A stretch of DNA of 64,000 nucleotides from Anaerolineaceae bacterium. GTDB taxonomy: Bacteria; Chloroflexota; Anaerolineae; Anaerolineales; Villigracilaceae. The stretch spans positions 121,390-185,389 of the forward strand of contig WOUS01000006.1 of assembly GCA_009772985.1 (NCBI GenBank), written 5' to 3'. Below, in pieces: positions 60,118-64,000 of this stretch; position 1 is the first letter of the stretch; the number at the start of each line of letters is the position of its first letter. Both the position numbers and the translations under genes were made by a program. The notes beneath the pieces are model-generated. The model saw nothing but the letters and a program-made list of their open reading frames with translations. It did not search any database and was not told the DNA's origin.

Positions 60118-61147
60118 GCAACAGATGGTTCAACGATTCCGGGCCGCCCAGCACGGCCAGCACGTTCCCGGAATGGAGCAGCAGGCTGTCGGTCGGGTGC
60201 ATCTCGGAGTGACCGTCGCGCCGGACGAGGACGATGCTCAGGCGGTAGGTGTCCTCCACGAAGCCGACCGTCTTCTCCGCAAGTTGGGAGTGGGCGGAGA
60301 CCGTCAGCCGCGCCAGGCTCAATTGCTGGCCCTCCACGCTGATGGCGCTGGTCACGTCGGCGCCGGTGGCGGCCGCGGCGAAGACCGGCGCGGCCATGCC
60401 GGTGCCGCTCAACGCCACGAAGCCGAACTGCTCCTGGAGCGAGCGGGCAAAATCATCGTCGAAGATGCGGATGACGACGCGGATCCCTTCGTTCAGCCCG
60501 CGCGACTTGACGGCAATCTGCAGGTTGACCGAGTCGTTTTGGCTGCACAGGATGACGGTCCGCGCCCGCCCGACGCCGGCCGCCTCCAGCACGCCGGCGT
60601 GCGTGGCGTCGTCCTGGATGATGGGGATGCCCATCTTCTGGACGGCGGCCACCGTGTCGGCGGACGGGTTCTTCTCGATAACGACCACGTCCTCCTGCAT
60701 GGCGTGCAGTTTTTCGGCCACGCGGTAACCCAGGTGGCCCAGCCCGACCAGGATGGTATGTTTGTTTAAAGTAGATGCAACTGCCATCTCCCACTCCTTG
60801 CTGCGCGCCCTCCGGTTGAACAGCATCACGCCGAAGTCGGCCAGTCCCTGCGCCGCGGTGATGACGCCGATGACCGGCATGGCAAAATAGAAGATTTGTA
60901 GAACTGCGGTTTTGGGGAAACTTCCGCTGGACTGGAGGAAGGCCAGCGTCAGCATCAGGTAAAAGGCTTCGGGCAGGCTGTCCAGCGGCTCCCCGGCCTG
61001 CTGCGCCAGGAAGTGATACACCAGCCCCAGCCCGATGATGGCGAGCAGGAACGTGATGAGCGGACGGCGGAACTCGCCCAGCAGGATCCTGGTCTCGCGC
61101 CAGCCGGCCTGCCAGCGGCGGCGCCAGTTTGGGCTGCGCGGCTTCAC
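60104..61147 (-). CDS. TrkA/potassium channel-like protein with NAD-binding domain
   Basis: The 347-residue protein has two N-terminal membrane helices around a short loop (about 28-110), then a TrkA_N Rossmann domain (ILVGLGHLGYRVAEKLHAM near 133-151; VVVIEKNPSAD) and a C-terminal TrkA_C-like part with SVEGQQLSLARLTV. The potassium selectivity filter TVGYGD is not found; the loop reads LTLAFLQSSGSF. So it may be a pore-altered channel or a regulator. It is followed by the P-loop gene. Confidence 0.8.
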   Translation of the reverse strand: MKPRSPNWRRRWQAGWRETRILLGEFRRPLITFLLAIIGLGLVYHFLAQQAGEPLDSLPEAFYLMLTLAFLQSSGSFPKTAVLQIFYFAMPVIGVITAAQGLADFGVMLFNRRARSKEWEMAVASTLNKHTILVGLGHLGYRVAEKLHAMQEDVVVIEKNPSADTVAAVQKMGIPIIQDDATHAGVLEAAGVGRARTVILCSQNDSVNLQIAVKSRGLNEGIRVVIRIFDDDFARSLQEQFGFVALSGTGMAAPVFAAAATGADVTSAISVEGQQLSLARLTVSAHSQLAEKTVGFVEDTYRLSIVLVRRDGHSEMHPTDSLLLHSGNVLAVLGGPESLNHLLHDNG

Positions 61148-61151
61148 GGGC

Positions 61152-61862
61152 CTACCCCGCCACGATCGGCAGCCGGACCGTCATCCGGCGCACGTCGTCG
61201 CCGCGCCGGGTCAGCACCTTGAGCGCCACCACGCTGATGTCATCGGCGGGACGGCCCTCGTCCAGGTTGACCGCTTCGGCCAGCAGGGCGTCGGCAATCG
61301 CCTGCGGCGGCGGATCCTGCTCCTCGATCATGGCCTTGAGCGAGGTGCAAACGTCCATCGGCCGGCCGACGCGTTCCCCGGCGTGCACCAGCCCGTCGGT
61401 GTAGATGACGATCACCAGCCCCGGCTCGACCGGCACCTCGCTGATGACCGGGCGCACGCTGCGCGAAACCCCGATGGGCGTGGACGGTGTGCCGATGCAG
61501 TCCACCTGTTCGCCGCGCGCCACGAAGTACGGGGCGGGGTTGTTGCGGGTCAGCACCACCGTGTTCGTCTGCAGGTCCACCGAAACGATGTTCAGCGTGG
61601 ATGTGACCTTGCCCTTCTTTTCGGTGAAGAGTGAGTCCGACGCGGCGCGTGCCGCCGCCCCGTCGCGCACGCCTTCGGCCAGCAGGCTGATGACCTTGCG
61701 GACGACCAGCATCGAGACCGCCTTGGCCCCGCGGCCCGAAGTCTGCCCGTCGGCCAGCACCACCGACAGCCCGCCGTTCGGGCGCTCCACCACCTCGAGC
61801 GTGTCGCCGCTTTCCGACACGGCGTATTTGTTCGTCTTGGCAACGGCAATCTGGACTTCCAT
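61152..61862 (-). CDS. PP2C-type SpoIIE-like serine phosphatase
   Basis: The 236-residue stand-alone phosphatase domain has VLADGQTSGRGAKAVSMLVVRKV (metal Asp near 38), LNIVSVDLQTNTVVLTRNNPAPYFVARG, VIVIYTDGLVHAGERVG (metal Asp) and GRPADDISVVALKVL (metal Asp). It should dephosphorylate Ser/Thr or a STAS protein. No sensor domain is attached. TAAAAT lies 6 bases before the ATG (leaderless). It is 4 bases ahead of the TrkA-like gene. Confidence 0.85.
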   Translation of the reverse strand: MEVQIAVAKTNKYAVSESGDTLEVVERPNGGLSVVLADGQTSGRGAKAVSMLVVRKVISLLAEGVRDGAAARAASDSLFTEKKGKVTSTLNIVSVDLQTNTVVLTRNNPAPYFVARGEQVDCIGTPSTPIGVSRSVRPVISEVPVEPGLVIVIYTDGLVHAGERVGRPMDVCTSLKAMIEEQDPPPQAIADALLAEAVNLDEGRPADDISVVALKVLTRRGDDVRRMTVRLPIVAG

Positions 61863-61868
61863 GCCCCC

Positions 61869-61874
61869 ATTTTA
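61869..61874 (-). promoter_or_regulatory. Leaderless -10 box of the PP2C gene
   Basis: TAAAAT on the minus strand, 6 bases before the ATG, with no ribosome site. Confidence 0.4.
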
Positions 61875-61880
61875 CTCTTT

Positions 61881-62549
61881 TTAGTTGGACAAATCTATAG
61901 ATTCGTCCAACGATTTCTTCGCGATGACCACCAGCACCTTGCTCCTGGGAAGCGTCACCGTCTCCTTGCGGACCTCGAACCTGCCCGCCGCGAACCGGGC
62001 CTGCACCGCCGCCGGAAGTTGGCCCGGCTCGCCGGGCGCCTCGCCGCTGACCCGGTTCAGCCAGGCGACAAATCGCTCCAGCGGGCGGATGCCCGTCACC
62101 CAGGCCACCGGCAGGATGACGAACCTCCCGCCCGGCGCGAGCACGCGGTGGACCTCCGTCAGCGTGCGCGGGTCGAAGATATATTCCGCCGGGAAGGTGG
62201 CCGCCACCGTGTCGAACGCCGCATCGGGGAAGGGGAGCGACTGCGCCAGCCCGCGCGCCAGACGCCGGTCCGCGCCCGCCTTGCGCAGCCGCCGCGACGC
62301 CTGCCGCGCCATGAAGCGGCTCTCGTCCACGCCGAAGGAGACGAGTCCCTTTTCGGCGAGGAACAGTTGCAAATGCCCGGGGCCGAAGCCGAGTTCGAGC
62401 ACGCGCCCGTCGAGATGGGGCAGGGCGGTCCGCACCCAGTCCCGCCACTGGCCGAGGGAGACCATGTCCGCGACGAAGTCGTAGGTCCAGGCGAAGTGGT
62501 GGTAGAGGAGGTAGTAGATGGGGCGGAGGATGAGAAGGAGGAGGCGCAT
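61881..62549 (-). CDS. SAM-dependent methyltransferase
   Basis: The 222-residue class I methyltransferase has motif I RVLELGFGPGHLQLFLAEKG (about 49-68), VSFGVDESRFMARQA and FDTVAATFPAEYIFDPRTLTEVHRVLAPGGRFVILPVAW. A hydrophobic N-terminus (LLLLILRPIYYLLYHHFAWTYD) may bind membrane, as in some ubiquinone/quinone-type methyltransferases. TATGAT lies 6 bases before the ATG. The substrate is unknown. Confidence 0.83.
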   Translation of the reverse strand: MRLLLLILRPIYYLLYHHFAWTYDFVADMVSLGQWRDWVRTALPHLDGRVLELGFGPGHLQLFLAEKGLVSFGVDESRFMARQASRRLRKAGADRRLARGLAQSLPFPDAAFDTVAATFPAEYIFDPRTLTEVHRVLAPGGRFVILPVAWVTGIRPLERFVAWLNRVSGEAPGEPGQLPAAVQARFAAGRFEVRKETVTLPRSKVLVVIAKKSLDESIDLSN

Positions 62550-62555
62550 GGGGTA

Positions 62556-62561
62556 ATCATA
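62556..62561 (-). promoter_or_regulatory. Leaderless -10 box of the methyltransferase gene
   Basis: TATGAT on the minus strand, 6 bases before the ATG. Confidence 0.4.
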
Positions 62562-62573
62562 CCCCCCTTCCGT

Positions 62574-62679
62574 CCCCCCATTCCAAGTGCAGGAATGGGG
62601 GGAGACTGTTGTTTTTGACAGGGAAATTCTGGTTCATGAGCACACTCCTCCCCCATCCGTGTACTTCGGATGGGGGAGG
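62574..62679. repeat. Two G/C-tract hairpins
   Basis: CCCCCCATTCC/GGAATGGGGGG (62574-62602) and CCTCCCCCATCCG/CGGATGGGGGAGG (62647-62679) are perfect stems with 7-base loops, 44 bases apart. Their stems are related to each other, as in the other hairpin pairs. Confidence 0.6.
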
Positions 62680-62692
62680 CCGGGAGGGGGTC

Positions 62693-63205
62693 CTATTGCT
62701 TTTCCTTCGCGTATTGCCACAGCGCCCGGTCCACCTCCCGCATGGACAGGTTGGATTCCTCCGCCAATCCCCGGCAGTATTGAACGTATTCCTGCCAGAA
62801 CCCAAACTCGTACCGCACTTGCGCCGCTTCCACGCCCAGAGACCACAGCGCCCGGTAGTCCAGGATCGGGTACGGCTCGCGGTGACCGAAATGCAATAGC
62901 ACGGACGCGGTCGGCCAGCGGACCCCGTCCAGCAAGGTCAGCACTTCGACGCGCAGGCGCTCCTCGGGCGTGGACAGGGCGACTCGGGTGACAGCCCGGA
63001 TATAAGCCTCGTCGTTGCGCGCCACCCGCGGCTTGCTGCGCGGGGTTTTCCAATGGCAAAGCGTAAGGAATTCGTCTCTGGTGAAGTAGCCGCGTTTGCG
63101 GACGCGCGGGGCGATAGCCTCGACTTCCAAATCGTAACCAGCCGGGTAGCGCGCCGCCCAGAAGGGGAGTTGGGATTTCTTGAAGCGGAGGGAGAACATC
63201 GTCAT
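62693..63205 (-). CDS. Protein of unknown function near HsdS remnant
   Basis: The 170-residue protein has a mostly helical middle (EDEFLTLC-like YFTRDEFLTLCHWKTPRSKPRVARNDEAYIRAVTRVALS) and WPTASVLLHFGHREPYPILDYRALWSLG near 107-134, a pattern that recalls small helix-hairpin-helix-like proteins but is not identifiable. It overlaps the HsdS-like remnant by 4 bases (ATGA), which suggests it once was part of the same operon. No catalytic motif is visible. Confidence 0.6.
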   Translation of the reverse strand: MTMFSLRFKKSQLPFWAARYPAGYDLEVEAIAPRVRKRGYFTRDEFLTLCHWKTPRSKPRVARNDEAYIRAVTRVALSTPEERLRVEVLTLLDGVRWPTASVLLHFGHREPYPILDYRALWSLGVEAAQVRYEFGFWQEYVQYCRGLAEESNLSMREVDRALWQYAKEKQ

Positions 63206-63435
63206 AATTTACCCTTGAACGCTCTATCCAGCACGGACGGTATCAGCGCGGACAATTCCTTCTGCGTTTCTTCCTGATGGGCGCGCAGTTGCGCCACCTG
63301 CACCTGTAATCCACCCGGATACACCATTATCCCCGTCAAGGGGATCAGCTGCCGCTCGGATGCCCCATTACTCAGCAAAGCTTTATTCTCGCGTAGACTT
63401 CCAATCACTAGGGAGCAGTTATAGTTAGATGACAA
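63202..63435 (-). pseudogene. Type I restriction specificity subunit (HsdS) C-terminal remnant
   Basis: The frame ends in VAQLRAHQEETQKELSALIPSVLDRAFKGKL, the C-terminal coiled coil and RAFKG(E/K)L tail typical of HsdS or similar specificity subunits. The two target-recognition domains are absent: only about 45 residues upstream, of mixed AT-rich composition, precede it. No hsdM or hsdR is seen. It is a deletion remnant of a restriction-modification locus. Confidence 0.6.
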
Positions 63436-63896
63436 TCAGCACCAGAGCCTTCAATATAATCTACTCTATTTAGCTTCAATTGCCCATGATCATCAATCAA
63501 TTGATGCCTCATGAATATTGGTGTTGAAGGTGTTGTGGCCAATAACGGATCTCTGGAATAATAGCTTAATTCGGCGTCTACTATATTGAACCCACAATCA
63601 TATAGTTTATATTGGACATTCCATTGCCACCACCAATCTTGAAAATTCGAGAATTCACATCCAGCTGCTTCTCTGCATTGAAGTCCATATGCCCCGCTTG
63701 TCTCAAGGTCCCATGATCTTCTGAGATCTTCCTTATTCCCCGCATCATTGATCCAACTGAAGAAATTGTTCATAACGATTATTGCATCTGAGTACGCAGG
63801 AGTCTGTGTTGGAGTGGGTGGGAGTGTTGGGGTTGGCGAGGGTGTAGGAGTAACCAATGGAGTGATTGTTGGTTCAGTTGATTTACCCCAACTCAT
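63408..63896 (-). CDS. Thr/Pro-linker protein, probably 5'-truncated lipoprotein
   Basis: The 162-residue frame starts MSWGKSTEPTITPL and has a TPTPSPTPTLPPTPTQTP linker (about 17-34), then a domain with four Cys and Trp-rich FSNFQDWWWQWNVQYKLYDCGF. Lipoproteins of this kind normally have a signal peptide before the linker; here an in-frame stop lies just upstream, so the signal is missing. It overlaps the HsdS remnant frame. Base use is AT-rich. Either it is disrupted or the start is elsewhere. Confidence 0.5.
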   Translation of the reverse strand: MSWGKSTEPTITPLVTPTPSPTPTLPPTPTQTPAYSDAIIVMNNFFSWINDAGNKEDLRRSWDLETSGAYGLQCREAAGCEFSNFQDWWWQWNVQYKLYDCGFNIVDAELSYYSRDPLLATTPSTPIFMRHQLIDDHGQLKLNRVDYIEGSGADCHLTITAP

Positions 63897-64000
63897 AACC
63901 CACTAGCCACCTGACAGTTTCGTAAAAAGGTGTTGATCGGCGAGCAAAACCGAGTAAATTAGGTTTCCACCACGAAACCGAATCCTTGGAGCTGCCGAAT

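Noticed and set aside
63883..63999. Short minus-strand open frame running off the right edge (ends ETVRWLVGYELG)
   Set aside because: Only 38 codons are visible, with no recognised family, and it overlaps another frame; it cannot be supported as a gene.

Overview
The window looks like a chromosomal piece of a GC-rich Chloroflexota bacterium, most likely Anaerolineae. This is inferred from gene content: Cys-anchored lipoproteins followed by Thr/Pro-rich linkers, VanW and LCP proteins, GAF-rich SpoIIE phosphatases, a full rod-shape and Min gene set, and many short intergenic palindromes. No rRNA is present, so the phylum call is an inference. Coding density is high. A less GC-rich stretch at about 6.2-8.0 kb and the right edge (63.2-64 kb) look acquired or decayed.

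Layout. 0-5.7 kb: xseB, a DUF212 membrane protein, a beta-helix lipoprotein, murJ and a phospholipase D-like lipoprotein. 5.7-9.1 kb: an accessory patch with a broken RHS gene carrying an AT-rich metallopeptidase-like C-terminus, a lipoprotein, a surface-protein fragment and a RelB/YafQ-type toxin-antitoxin pair. 9.2-12.5 kb: tRNA-Gln(CUG), a small membrane protein, glnS and a TauE/SafE permease. 12.6-21.8 kb: a cell-shape and division cluster read leftward, mreB-mreC-mreD-mrdA-minC-minD-minE-rodA-gltX. 21.8-25.9 kb: a partner-switching module (five-GAF SpoIIE phosphatase, RsbW-like kinase, RsbV-like STAS protein). 26-30 kb: a phosphodiesterase, ssb, DUF3467, a translin-family protein, a membrane protein and a deoxynucleotide N-hydrolase-like gene. 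30.3-33 kb: a histidine kinase and a GAF protein, both with degenerate receiver domains. 33-39 kb: a GH13 glucosidase, two methyltransferases, a GT2 glycosyltransferase and asnB. 39-47.5 kb: an unusual 739-residue methyltransferase-like protein, the SRP RNA gene ffs, two tandem paralogues, LCP, Trm112-like, VanW and NnrU-like genes. 47.6-50.1 kb: a HerA-like ATPase. 50.2-57.1 kb: a six-gene operon described next. 57.2-63.9 kb: secDF, a P-loop protein, a TrkA-type channel-like protein, a PP2C-type phosphatase, a methyltransferase and remnants including an HsdS C-terminus.

The most interesting system is the leftward operon at 57.06-50.25 kb. It encodes a GNAT/FemAB-like transferase, a GT87-like polytopic membrane protein, a homologue of the Mycobacterium tuberculosis tuberculosinol/isotuberculosinol synthase (Rv3378c), a class II diterpene cyclase resembling Rv3377c, and a histidine kinase with its response regulator. 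Most neighbours overlap by 4 bases. In M. tuberculosis the two enzymes make tuberculosinyl diphosphate from GGPP and convert it to tuberculosinol or 1-tuberculosinyl adenosine. Finding both, adjacent and translationally coupled, next to a two-component system in a probable environmental Chloroflexota suggests an undescribed regulated diterpenoid pathway. The Rv3378c-like protein appears to have Asn where the prenyltransferase-type catalytic Asp is expected, so its chemistry may differ.

Two further themes recur. At nine genes a TATAAT-like hexamer lies 6-8 bases before the ATG, which suggests leaderless transcription. Nearly every larger intergenic gap holds a palindromic repeat, often as a pair of hairpins, and some of these repeats have entered coding sequence.
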